Shown: positions 16,765 through 25,357 of the stretch, in pieces
How the letters are laid out: the number at the start of each line of letters is the position of its first letter
How positions within the stretch are numbered: the first letter of the stretch is position 1
DNA from: an uncultured Elusimicrobiales bacterium
Lineage (GTDB): Bacteria; Elusimicrobiota; Elusimicrobia; Elusimicrobiales; Elusimicrobiaceae
Direction: 5' to 3'
DNA length: 64,000 nt
Assembly: GCA_944324675.1 (NCBI GenBank)
Contig: CALUXE010000004.1
Coordinates: forward strand, 1-64,000
The notes under the pieces: model-generated
Told to the model about the DNA's origin: nothing
Database searches by the model: none
What the model saw: only the letters and a program-made list of their open reading frames with translations
Program-made: the position numbers and the translations under genes

Positions 16765-18984
16765 ATGGAAGAAACGCAGGGATTGTCCGGCTCACCAAGA
16801 GTAATAGCGTTTACCGGCCCGAAAGAGGGCGTAGGCAAAACGACGCTTGTGTTAAATTTGGCCATAGCTTGGGCTGAAATGCAAAAAAGGCCCGTGCTGA
16901 TAGTTCCTTTGGACCCTTTGGCCAGGCAGGAACATGGCTTTTATCTGGGAATAAGGAAGCCGGTAACGGTGGTAGATCTCGTGCGGGCGCTGGGCTCGGG
17001 CGCGATAGCGATAGCGGGCGGTCTTTTAAGAGGAAAAGTTTCGATGACTCAAGTGGGGGTAGGAGTTTTGCCTTTGGGTTCCACCAGACAGGAAGTATCG
17101 TTGATATCCCCTAAAATATTGCTGCCGATGCTTTCGAGGCTGCAGCAGACTTTTGACATATTTCTTGACGTCGATTCCAGTTTTCCCATGGAATCGTTCG
17201 CTTTTGATATAGCCGATAAGATTTTTTGGGTTACGAATTGTACCCGTTCACATTTAAATACCGCGGTATCGATGTTTACCGATTTTAAGGAAATGCATTT
17301 TCCTATTGACCGTATCGACATAATTTGCAATCAATACAATTTGCCCGGCGCCATAGACCACGAAGAGGTAAACCAATTCTTTATAAAACTCGGGCGCGAG
17401 CCGATAGTGTATCTTACTTGGGAGGAAAGCGTTTTCGAGTCCTCCAACAAGAGGGAAATAGAGATTTTGGTCAACCGCAGCTCCCTTTGGGTTCAGGAAG
17501 GTTTAAAACCTATTCTGAAGGTTATAGAAGATACCTCTACGATAGAGAAGAACTGGTCGACGGTAGTTCCCGACAGTGAATTTGTTTCGGCCGCCAAAAA
17601 CATATGGGAGGCCGCGCCTATATTGACAGGAAACGTGAAAGGGCCCAACCATTTTGATTCCGGCGATACTGAGCTGTCTTATTGGGATTCTTTAAAGCAG
17701 CAAGTGCATAAAGACGTTATTAAGACTTTGGAAGTAGAGCGTATAGTAATAAGCGAAGAAGGCTCCCAAAACGAACAGACCAGGAAACGAGTTTCCGTAA
17801 TTATAGACGAAGTTCTGCGCAAGAAGGCGAATGTACAGCTTTCGCGCGACCAAAAGATAAGGTTTATAAACGAATTATTGGACGAAATTTTGGGATTGGG
17901 GCCATTAGAGGCCTTGATGAGGGATCCGTCCGTCACGGAAATCATGGTAAACGCTTATGACAAGATTTTTATCGAGCAGAAAGGCAAGTTGACGCTTACG
18001 CGCTATAAATTCCGCAACAATGACCAAGTGGTGCAAGTGATAAAGAGGATAGTGGCGCCGTTGGGCAGGCGTATAGACGAATCCGTACCGTTGGTGGACG
18101 CGAGATTGAAAGACGGTTCCCGCGTAAACGCGATCATAGCGCCTTTGGCGGTTTCGGGCCCCTCGCTGACGATAAGGCGTTTCTCCCAAAAGCCGTTCGG
18201 GCCGGAAGATTATTATCGTTTTGGTACGATTGACCGGGATACGATGTACTTTTTGGAGAGCTGCGTTAAACTGAGAAAGAACATTATTATATGCGGCGGT
18301 ACCGGTACCGGTAAAACTACATTTTTAAACGCTTTATCCAGTTATATTCCCGAGAACGAGCGTATCGTTACGGTGGAAGATACGGCGGAGTTGAGGCTTC
18401 AGCAGGAGCACTGGGTTTCTTTGGAAAGCAGGCCGGCGAACATCGAGGGAAAAGGCGAGATAACGATTAAGGATTTGGTAAAGAACTGTCTGCGTATGAG
18501 GCCCGACCGAATAGTGGTCGGCGAGTGCCGCGGCGCGGAAGCTTTGGATATGTTGCAGGCGATGAACACGGGCCATGAAGGTTCTTTGGCTACGATTCAC
18601 GCCAACACTCCTCGCGACGGACTTACGCGTCTTGAGGCTATGTGCATGATGGCAAGCGCGGACTTGCCGATATGGGCTATCAGGGAGATGATTTCCTCGG
18701 CCGTAAACTTGGTGGTGCAGCTGTCCAGATTTTCCGACGGGAGTAGGAAGGTTACCTATGTAACGGAGATATGCGGGCAGAAAGACGGGGTAATACAAAG
18801 CAGGGATTTATTCCGCTATGTACAGACGGGCGTAAACAAAGATGGCAAGGTGGAAGGTACATTTGCGCCTACGGGCGATTTGCCGACATTCTTCCCCGAG
18901 TTTAAGGCAAAGGGTATAGATGTTCCCGAAGCTACTTTTGAGAGGAAAGAATCGGCGGCCAAAACGGAAGAGGCGGCCGCGTAG
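16765..18984 (+). CDS. TadZ-TadA fusion: MinD-like localiser joined to Flp pilus ATPase
   Basis: In this 739-aa fusion, residues 1-260 form a MinD/CpaE-like P-loop domain (GPKEGVGKT at 18-26). Residues about 310-690 are the CpaF/TadA secretion ATPase, with Walker A GGTGTGKT at 511-518, the VEDTAEL Asp box, Walker B with RMRPDRIVVGECRG, and the His box ATIHANTPRDG. TadA powers pilus assembly and TadZ recruits the machine to its site. In studied systems these are separate proteins encoded side by side, so here localisation and motor are covalently coupled. An acidic/alanine tail closes the protein. It is four bases from the secretin gene. Confidence 0.92.
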   Translation: MEETQGLSGSPRVIAFTGPKEGVGKTTLVLNLAIAWAEMQKRPVLIVPLDPLARQEHGFYLGIRKPVTVVDLVRALGSGAIAIAGGLLRGKVSMTQVGVGVLPLGSTRQEVSLISPKILLPMLSRLQQTFDIFLDVDSSFPMESFAFDIADKIFWVTNCTRSHLNTAVSMFTDFKEMHFPIDRIDIICNQYNLPGAIDHEEVNQFFIKLGREPIVYLTWEESVFESSNKREIEILVNRSSLWVQEGLKPILKVIEDTSTIEKNWSTVVPDSEFVSAAKNIWEAAPILTGNVKGPNHFDSGDTELSYWDSLKQQVHKDVIKTLEVERIVISEEGSQNEQTRKRVSVIIDEVLRKKANVQLSRDQKIRFINELLDEILGLGPLEALMRDPSVTEIMVNAYDKIFIEQKGKLTLTRYKFRNNDQVVQVIKRIVAPLGRRIDESVPLVDARLKDGSRVNAIIAPLAVSGPSLTIRRFSQKPFGPEDYYRFGTIDRDTMYFLESCVKLRKNIIICGGTGTGKTTFLNALSSYIPENERIVTVEDTAELRLQQEHWVSLESRPANIEGKGEITIKDLVKNCLRMRPDRIVVGECRGAEALDMLQAMNTGHEGSLATIHANTPRDGLTRLEAMCMMASADLPIWAIREMISSAVNLVVQLSRFSDGSRKVTYVTEICGQKDGVIQSRDLFRYVQTGVNKDGKVEGTFAPTGDLPTFFPEFKAKGIDVPEATFERKESAAKTEEAAA

Positions 18985-18996
18985 AAAGGACAAGCC

Positions 18997-20601
18997 ATGA
19001 AATTCCTAAAAAAGTTTTTGATAGCAGTTTTGATAAGCGGGACTTCTGCCGTCGCTTTGCATGCGCAGGGCATATTTACCGCAAACCAAAGCGACAGGAT
19101 AGCCTGCGCCAAAGAACGGCTATACGCGCTATACAATTTTTTGGACGCGTCTAAGCCTACCGATCAAAAAACTTTTGAGCCTGTGGCCTGCGGCAGCGGG
19201 GCCAAAGCCGTTCCCATGCCTAAATATCTTGATAAGCTGCTGCCGGAAATGGATATGAAAAGACTATGGCAGGTATCGGCGGGCGAAGGCGGCGCAATGG
19301 AGTATTACAGCGAAGCGGAGATGTGGCGCCAGCCGATAGGGCTTATCTTCAACTTTTTGGAATTGATGGAGCAGATAAACAGCGGCGGGGCTTATACTAC
19401 GGCCGACACGATAGAGCGTATAACTAAATTTAAGACGCAGATGATAGTGTATATCGACAGATTAAAGAGCCGCCCCTCAAATTATGAGCTGCGCGACAGT
19501 ATGGAAGGCCGCGGCCGTTCAATGATAGCAACGTTGGATTTAATAGACGCGGAGATGGGCAGCGTATTGGAATCGTTTAAGGTTTCGCCGTGGCTGTGGC
19601 GGAGTAGATTTAGAAAAGCAGTGATGGGAGTAGTTACATTATCCAACAGTCTGTACGGGGATATGGTAACGACCAAGCCTTTGGTAATGCCTGACCCAAA
19701 GAGTAAGCATAGCACCAATGATATAGCGATAACGATATTTATGCTGTTGGGTACGATATCCGTATTTATAAGCGGGTATATGCTGATTTCGGACAGGAAC
19801 GATCAAATATCCAAGGCCATAGGCCAGTATATGCAAAAGAGCTCTTTATGGGCGGAGGACTACAGCAGGCAATTCTTGGATATAAACGTAAAGTACATAG
19901 TATTGGGGACCTTGTTTTTCTTCTGCGTATTGGGCGCGCTGTTTGGCATGGGCGCCGGCGGATTTACCGGAGTGTTGATGTTTGCGGTATTTTTCGCGAT
20001 GGGTTTGACTTTTGGGTTGAAAATGCCGGGGATAATATTGGGCATATTGAAGAAACGCCGCGGCGAGAAAGTGAACGCCCAGCTGATGGACGCTTTAATA
20101 TTGCTGTCGAATTCTTTGAAATCGGGTATGGATATAGTCCAGGGCTTTGATATGGTATCAAGGGATTTAAAGCCGCCGATATCGGACGAATTTTCTTTGG
20201 TAATCAAAAACTACAAATTGGGCGCTCCGTTTGAGAAAGCTTTGGAAGGTATGGAAGACAGAATAGAATCAAGGCTGCTTTCGTATATGGTAAAGGCGAT
20301 AGTATTGCAGAGGCAAGTCGGCGGCAACTTAACGAAGATTTTTGAAAGGATAGTGGAAAATATAAGGGAAGAGAGCAAGCTGGAGGAGAAACTTCAGGCG
20401 ATGACGGCTCAGCAAAGGATACAGGCGATAGTCGTCGGTGTTATGCCGTGGGTAATGGTAGGCGTAATGTTTATGTTCCAGCCCGACACTATGATAAACT
20501 TCTATACTTCCACAATAGGCATAGTAGTGTTATTTATGTGTATAGTGTGGATAGGCATCGGTATCAAGTTGGTAAACAAATTAGGGGAAATAAAGGTATA
20601 G
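18997..20601 (+). CDS. tadB: TadB-like inner-membrane platform protein with extra N-terminal domain
   Basis: This 534-aa protein has a cleavable-looking signal (residues 1-23, ending ALHAQ), then about 220 residues with no recognised motif, predicted periplasmic. A transmembrane segment lies near residues 246-266, two more near 305-350, and then the T2SSF/GspF-type domain (LLSNSLKSGMDIVQGFDMV and LQRQVGGNLTKIFERI). It ends in two helices. Typical TadB is about 300 aa and lacks a secreted N-domain. It probably forms the platform with TadC for the TadA motor. The N-terminal addition is unusual. Confidence 0.85.
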   Translation: MKFLKKFLIAVLISGTSAVALHAQGIFTANQSDRIACAKERLYALYNFLDASKPTDQKTFEPVACGSGAKAVPMPKYLDKLLPEMDMKRLWQVSAGEGGAMEYYSEAEMWRQPIGLIFNFLELMEQINSGGAYTTADTIERITKFKTQMIVYIDRLKSRPSNYELRDSMEGRGRSMIATLDLIDAEMGSVLESFKVSPWLWRSRFRKAVMGVVTLSNSLYGDMVTTKPLVMPDPKSKHSTNDIAITIFMLLGTISVFISGYMLISDRNDQISKAIGQYMQKSSLWAEDYSRQFLDINVKYIVLGTLFFFCVLGALFGMGAGGFTGVLMFAVFFAMGLTFGLKMPGIILGILKKRRGEKVNAQLMDALILLSNSLKSGMDIVQGFDMVSRDLKPPISDEFSLVIKNYKLGAPFEKALEGMEDRIESRLLSYMVKAIVLQRQVGGNLTKIFERIVENIREESKLEEKLQAMTAQQRIQAIVVGVMPWVMVGVMFMFQPDTMINFYTSTIGIVVLFMCIVWIGIGIKLVNKLGEIKV

Positions 20602-20604
20602 AAT

Positions 20605-21495
20605 ATGAACTTGGGCGCATATACTGTAATAATGTTGGTGGTGGCGGTGTTCGGGGCGGTAGCTGTAATGGTGGCCGTGCTCAGGATTTTATCCCCTTCG
20701 GAAGATAAGGCCGACATAGCGGATTTGGAGGCTAAGCAAATAAAATCCACTTCCAGCTTCGCCAAGCTGCGCCCGCAGGAACGTTTTTTGGATCGTATTG
20801 CGCTCTTCGTCCTGAACACGTTTAAGCTGCAAAAACCACTGGAAGAGATGTATATGCTGATGGGCAGTCCGGCAAAGCCCCAGCCCGTGGATATATTATA
20901 TTATAAGATATACTGCGCGATAGGCTTGCCGATACTCTTGATGTTGGTGTTTAAAACGCCGATACTTATAATAACGGTGCCTTTGGGTTTCTATTTGCCG
21001 GATTTGAAATACAAAGGGGAAATACAAAAACGTCAGCAGGAGATGTTGGGTAATTTCGCTACTACGGTAGACCTGACGGCATTGATAATAGAATCGGGTT
21101 TGGACTATATGACCGCTTTTGAAAGGATAATAAAGATAGCCAAGCAAAAGACATTGCTTGAAGAGGAAATAGAGAAAACTTTAAACGAGACGAAACTGGG
21201 GTATTCCAGGCGCGAGGCTTTGGAACGTTTGGCCGCGCGGACCGGCGTACAGGACATAAGGTCATTTGTAGGGTTGATAGTACAATCTGACGAATTGGGG
21301 ACAAGTTTGGTCGATTTGCTTAGGAATTTTTCTACGGACTTGAGGTTCAGAAGGTTGAATAAGGCCGAGAAATTGGCGGCGCAGGCCTCCACGAAAATGT
21401 TGATACCGTTGTTTATATTTATATTTCCGGTGGTTTTCATTTTGATAATTGCGCCGATGGTGGCAGATTTTACTAGGGGCGGGATGCCCTTTTAA
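20605..21495 (+). CDS. tadC: TadC-like inner-membrane platform protein
   Basis: This 296-aa protein has an N-terminal transmembrane helix (7-27), paired helices near 95-130, and a T2SSF domain with ATTVDLTALIIESGLDYMTAFERI and LVQ-type SDELGTSLVDLLRNF signatures. A C-terminal hydrophobic pair ends PVVFILIIAPMV. Length and topology match TadC. It starts three bases after tadB and precedes a TPR gene, the normal tad order. Confidence 0.9.
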   Translation: MNLGAYTVIMLVVAVFGAVAVMVAVLRILSPSEDKADIADLEAKQIKSTSSFAKLRPQERFLDRIALFVLNTFKLQKPLEEMYMLMGSPAKPQPVDILYYKIYCAIGLPILLMLVFKTPILIITVPLGFYLPDLKYKGEIQKRQQEMLGNFATTVDLTALIIESGLDYMTAFERIIKIAKQKTLLEEEIEKTLNETKLGYSRREALERLAARTGVQDIRSFVGLIVQSDELGTSLVDLLRNFSTDLRFRRLNKAEKLAAQASTKMLIPLFIFIFPVVFILIIAPMVADFTRGGMPF

Positions 21496-21507
21496 GAGGA
21501 ACCGTTT

Positions 21508-22869
21508 ATGAAAAGAATATTATATATATTACCCATATTTGCGATTATGGCGCTTAGTCTTAACGCGGCGGATAGGCCGCTTAGAGAGCGGGGAAAAGAG
21601 GCCGGGATGCTTTTGGATTTGCAGAAGATATCTTTGGGCACGATTTCCAACGTGGAACAGAAGAAGCAGTATCTATCCACCGTACAGCTTGAGAAGCAGC
21701 GCATACAAAACTATACCCTTAGAATGGTATACGAGAACGCGTACGCTTTATACAGACGAGGGGACTATCAGAGGGCGCACGAACTTGCCAATGTTATTTT
21801 GAGCATAGATCCAAGTTTGACCAAAGCGCAGACTTTATCTAAAGAGGCGGGGCGTATGGCGACGTACGGGACCTTGTCGGAAGACGAGATAGTCAATATG
21901 AAGTATGAAGAAGGCATAAACTTGTACAAACACGGGCGATTGGTAGAGGCGCAGGGCAAATTTGAGGAAATATTGGTGCTCAGGCCGAACGAGAGCAAAG
22001 CTAAAGATTGGGTGAGAAGGATAGAAAACGAAATAGCCGAAGAACACACCCGCCGCGGTTATTACGCCTATAAGAACGGGGATTATAACGAGGCTTTAAA
22101 CCAGTGGTACAGCGTGCTTATAATAAAGAAAGAGGATGCGGGGCTTACGGCTAAGATAGCGGAAGTCGAGGCCGAGATGAAACGTGAAGAAAACGAAAAG
22201 ATTTTAAACAAGGCGTTTAACTTGTATTCGCAAGGCAAGCTGATACCGGCGTATAGAGAATTTGAAAAATCTTTGGAGATACAGCCCGGGGAGCAGCAAA
22301 CTCAGAAGTTTACGATGCAGCTAAAGGAGGAAATCGCCAAAGGTTATTTTGAGGCGGGCAACAAGGCCTATCGCAGTAAGAGATATAATACGGCGGTGGC
22401 TAATTGGAAAGAAGCGAAAAATTGGGGATACAATCAAAATGACGTCTCTATGAACATCAAGGCTGCGGAAGCCGCCAAGTTAAGAGCGGCGGCGCAAGCC
22501 AATAAGGTGGAGCGGAAACCTCAGCCGGAACCTATAGTGGAACCGCAGGAAGTCCCCGTAGCGATACCGGAGCCTATACCCACGAGCAATCTGGGCGGGG
22601 AGGATACTTCTCAGCCTATAGCGCAGCCGCAGGAAGCGGCAGCGAGCGATTTCCCTACTTCGACCTTAACGCAGCAGCCGGGTATGATATCCGAGGACGC
22701 CAGGCAGGCTTCCAACGAAAGGTATCTTATAGGGTTGAAATATTACTCCGACGGCGATTATGAAAGGGCAAAATCGGAATTTCAGGCGGCGTTGCAGCTT
22801 AATCCGGAAAATTCGGACGCGGCTTTGGGTTTAAAAAATATAGAGGCCAAGCTGAACAGCGGCAGGTAA
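21508..22869 (+). CDS. exported TPR protein of the Tad locus (TadD-like position)
   Basis: This 453-aa protein has a signal peptide (cleavage near residue 20), an N-terminal helical region and several TPR pairs (about 70-310). A proline/glutamate-rich linker (about 330-385, with PQPEPIVEPQEVPV) precedes one last TPR with YYSDGDYERAKSEF. In tad loci the TPR lipoprotein TadD supports secretin assembly. This protein occupies that slot but lacks a lipobox and is longer, so function is inferred from context. Confidence 0.75.
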   Translation: MKRILYILPIFAIMALSLNAADRPLRERGKEAGMLLDLQKISLGTISNVEQKKQYLSTVQLEKQRIQNYTLRMVYENAYALYRRGDYQRAHELANVILSIDPSLTKAQTLSKEAGRMATYGTLSEDEIVNMKYEEGINLYKHGRLVEAQGKFEEILVLRPNESKAKDWVRRIENEIAEEHTRRGYYAYKNGDYNEALNQWYSVLIIKKEDAGLTAKIAEVEAEMKREENEKILNKAFNLYSQGKLIPAYREFEKSLEIQPGEQQTQKFTMQLKEEIAKGYFEAGNKAYRSKRYNTAVANWKEAKNWGYNQNDVSMNIKAAEAAKLRAAAQANKVERKPQPEPIVEPQEVPVAIPEPIPTSNLGGEDTSQPIAQPQEAAASDFPTSTLTQQPGMISEDARQASNERYLIGLKYYSDGDYERAKSEFQAALQLNPENSDAALGLKNIEAKLNSGR

Positions 22870-22873
22870 GGAT

Positions 22874-23995
22874 ATGATAAAGAAGATAAGCATACGATGG
22901 TTTTTGTGGTTTTCGCTTGTAGCGGGATATGCGCTTATTTTAGGCGCGCTTTTATATTTCAATTTATTTAAAAGGGTTTTTGACACCAATTTGCAAAATC
23001 ATATAGTCAATATCGTAAGGACGAACGCCAATGTTTTAATAGAAGGTTTGGTGGGGCGCGATTTGATTACGATACCGGAAGTCGATTTAATATCGTCTTG
23101 GCCTAGGCACGACAACAGGATATCGAATATAGTTTATTTTAACGGGAACGGCACGATAAGATGGCATAAGGACGCGGGCAAGATAAGGATGTCTTTGGCA
23201 GAGTACCATCGCGGCGGGAACTTGGATACCGACGCCGTGTTGGAAGCCTTAAAGATGGGGGTGCCGCGGGTAATACTTAAAGACGACGGCTATTCCTATG
23301 AGATAGCGATACCGTTGAAAGCCAAGGACGGGAAAGTAGCGGGCGTAATAAGTTTCGACGTGTCAAGAGATCAAGTGAAATCGGAGATAAACAGGGCTTT
23401 GGTGAATTATTTGGCAGGCTCGATATTGATTTTTATCTTGATGGGCATTGTTCTTTATATATTCGTAATAAAGAACGTTACAAAACCGATACTTGCGCTT
23501 ACCGACAGTATAGAAAATATCTCTACCAAGAGTTTTCAGCTGGACTTTATGGAGCGCAATGACGAAGTAGGCGAATTGGCCAGAGCCGTACAAAGATTTT
23601 TAGGCAAGGTTAAAAAAGAGCTTGAGGAACGCGAGATATTGGATAAGAGCCGTCATCACTACGAGCAGGAATGGTGGTCTTCGGTCTTGGCGATAACGAT
23701 ACCCAAAGGCAGCAGGGCTTTGGTGGTGGACGAGAACAACAATGTCATGCACGCCAATTTTGAACTCGCGATAAAGAAAGAGGGGCCGATACATTTATTG
23801 GATATTTTTGGCGGGACGCAGCAGGATATAGTGCATATAGTGGGGCAGGCGATGGACAATCCCGGCAAGATATTCCGCGCGAAGACGCAAAGCGGCGGCC
23901 GAGCGTTTGGAATAAAGACTTTACAGCTTTCTTCTAAAGGCGGGATAGTCAGGACCGTAATTGTGCTGGAGCCTTTGCCCGCGGTAAAGAAGTGA
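22874..23995 (+). CDS. membrane receptor with cache-like sensor and HAMP, no kinase domain
   Basis: This 373-aa protein has a transmembrane helix (12-32), an extracytoplasmic sensor domain (about 35-170, ending in GKVAGVISFDVS), a second helix (about 178-200), a HAMP domain (KPILALTDSIENIS...NDEVGEL, about 205-260), a coiled coil and a PAS-like C-terminus (ALVVDENNNVMHANFEL). It has no HisKA, HATPase, GGDEF or MCP module. It could feed a signal to the kinases encoded downstream, or act directly on the pilus machine. Both readings are inference. Confidence 0.75.
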   Translation: MIKKISIRWFLWFSLVAGYALILGALLYFNLFKRVFDTNLQNHIVNIVRTNANVLIEGLVGRDLITIPEVDLISSWPRHDNRISNIVYFNGNGTIRWHKDAGKIRMSLAEYHRGGNLDTDAVLEALKMGVPRVILKDDGYSYEIAIPLKAKDGKVAGVISFDVSRDQVKSEINRALVNYLAGSILIFILMGIVLYIFVIKNVTKPILALTDSIENISTKSFQLDFMERNDEVGELARAVQRFLGKVKKELEEREILDKSRHHYEQEWWSSVLAITIPKGSRALVVDENNNVMHANFELAIKKEGPIHLLDIFGGTQQDIVHIVGQAMDNPGKIFRAKTQSGGRAFGIKTLQLSSKGGIVRTVIVLEPLPAVKK

Positions 23996-24015
23996 GAGAA
24001 TTTTAAGGAGAATAT

Positions 24016-24324
24016 ATGAAGCTTGAAATAAAAAACATAAACTTGGGTACGGTAGTGTTCTCAGTCTATCCGCTTGTACTTTTTGTACTGAGCTTTTTAA
24101 ACGCCATATTCGCTGTTGGCGATTTAAGCGACTATACAATAATGCAGAAGATAATGCAGGTTGTATTATGGACTTTGGCTCAAACTTTAACGTTGGTTGT
24201 AATATCGTTGGCGTTGGCGTTTGTATATAATCTTCTCTGCGCGTTCGGCATAAGGGGAATAAGATTTGATATAGAAGAAGCCGGAGCCTCTACCGAAGGA
24301 ACGGAAGAAAGCGAGGCCCAGTAA
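24016..24324 (+). CDS. small two-helix inner-membrane protein
   Basis: This 102-aa protein has two long hydrophobic segments (about 13-37 and 50-80) and a short acidic C-terminal tail. An N-terminal phrase KNINLGTVVFSVYPLVLFV recalls small bacterial membrane proteins of DUF3566-like layout, but I do not claim membership. AAGGAG precedes the ATG. It is encoded between the HAMP receptor and the thioredoxin-fold gene, so it may be an accessory of either. Confidence 0.65.
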   Translation: MKLEIKNINLGTVVFSVYPLVLFVLSFLNAIFAVGDLSDYTIMQKIMQVVLWTLAQTLTLVVISLALAFVYNLLCAFGIRGIRFDIEEAGASTEGTEESEAQ

Positions 24325-24344
24325 TTTTAGGAGGAGTAAATTAA

Positions 24345-25286
24345 ATGAAAATCGGCAGGATATTGACTTTCGTCTTGTTTTGGGGATTGATTAGCGTCGG
24401 GGTTGCCAATGCGGCTTCGGCTAAAAAGGCTTCCAAGAGCAAGCCCGTAACGATAACGGTAATAGAAATGACGGGCAACGCTAACGGCGGCGCCGACGAA
24501 GCGTTAAACGAGGGGCTAAAACAATTCATCGGCGGGGAAGTGGAGATTGTCAAAGTAGACAGAGAGCAAGCTCTTAAAGACGCTAAATATAAAGGGTTAA
24601 ACTTGGATTATATGCCTTTGTATTTGGTGGAGAAAACGAAGGTTACGGAGGAGAAATTCGCCGAACCCATAAAATACGGCCAGCTGCCTACGACTGATGA
24701 CTTTATCGTTTTCGAAAAACAAACCAGACACGGCGTATACGCCAATAAAGAGGCGCAGCCCAATCAGCTTGAGATTTTCGTAATGTCCCAATGCCCTTAC
24801 GGCGTTTTGGCGGAAAACAGGATAATAGACGCGATGAAACTTGAAAGACTGCCCAAAGACGTAAACGTAAATATCAGATATATCGTCAGCGAAGGCAGAA
24901 ACGGCCAGCAGTTCAGCAGTCTGCACGGCGCGGCGGAATGGGAAGAAAACGTAAGGCAGCTGATAATCAAAAAGAGATATCCGAAGAAATTCTGGAAATA
25001 TCTTGAGATAAGAAATAAAAATTATCAATCCAGCTTATGGGATCAGGCTGCCGAACAAGCCGGCATCAATCCGAAAGTATTCAGGAAATACTGGGACGAA
25101 GGAGTTGAAATGCTTAAGGAAGAAATTAAGCACGCCGAGGAATATAACGTGAATGCCTCCCCCACCGTAATTTGGGAAGGCAGAGTGGTAACCGACATGA
25201 ACAGCCTGTCTTCCATTCCCGGTTTTGAAGGTTTGGCGCAAACTTACGGAGCCGCGCCTCAAGGAGCTCCCGCCGGTCAGTGCTAA
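24345..25286 (+). CDS. periplasmic thioredoxin-fold (DsbA-like) protein with single active-site cysteine
   Basis: This 313-aa protein has a signal peptide (cleavage near residue 24), an N-terminal domain, and a thioredoxin/DsbA-type domain from about residue 145. It includes LEIFVMSQCPYGVLAENRI, a long helical insertion and the cis-proline loop NASPTVIWEG. The usual CxxC is CPYG, so only one redox cysteine is present in the motif; a lone cysteine ends the protein. It could act as a monothiol isomerase or reductase for the many cysteine-containing pilus and surface proteins here. The gene ends in the terminator at 25308-25339. Confidence 0.75.
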   Translation: MKIGRILTFVLFWGLISVGVANAASAKKASKSKPVTITVIEMTGNANGGADEALNEGLKQFIGGEVEIVKVDREQALKDAKYKGLNLDYMPLYLVEKTKVTEEKFAEPIKYGQLPTTDDFIVFEKQTRHGVYANKEAQPNQLEIFVMSQCPYGVLAENRIIDAMKLERLPKDVNVNIRYIVSEGRNGQQFSSLHGAAEWEENVRQLIIKKRYPKKFWKYLEIRNKNYQSSLWDQAAEQAGINPKVFRKYWDEGVEMLKEEIKHAEEYNVNASPTVIWEGRVVTDMNSLSSIPGFEGLAQTYGAAPQGAPAGQC

Positions 25287-25307
25287 ATCGGTAAGAATTT
25301 TAAACAT

Positions 25308-25339
25308 ATTGGGGCATAAGGATATTATGCCCCAATTTT
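25308..25339 (+). terminator. intrinsic terminator inside the Tad region
   Basis: A perfect 12-bp stem (25308-25319 with 25325-25336) has a 5-base loop and is followed by TTTC. It separates the pilus-assembly block from the two-component block. Confidence 0.85.
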
Positions 25340-25357
25340 CATAATAAAGAGATAGAT

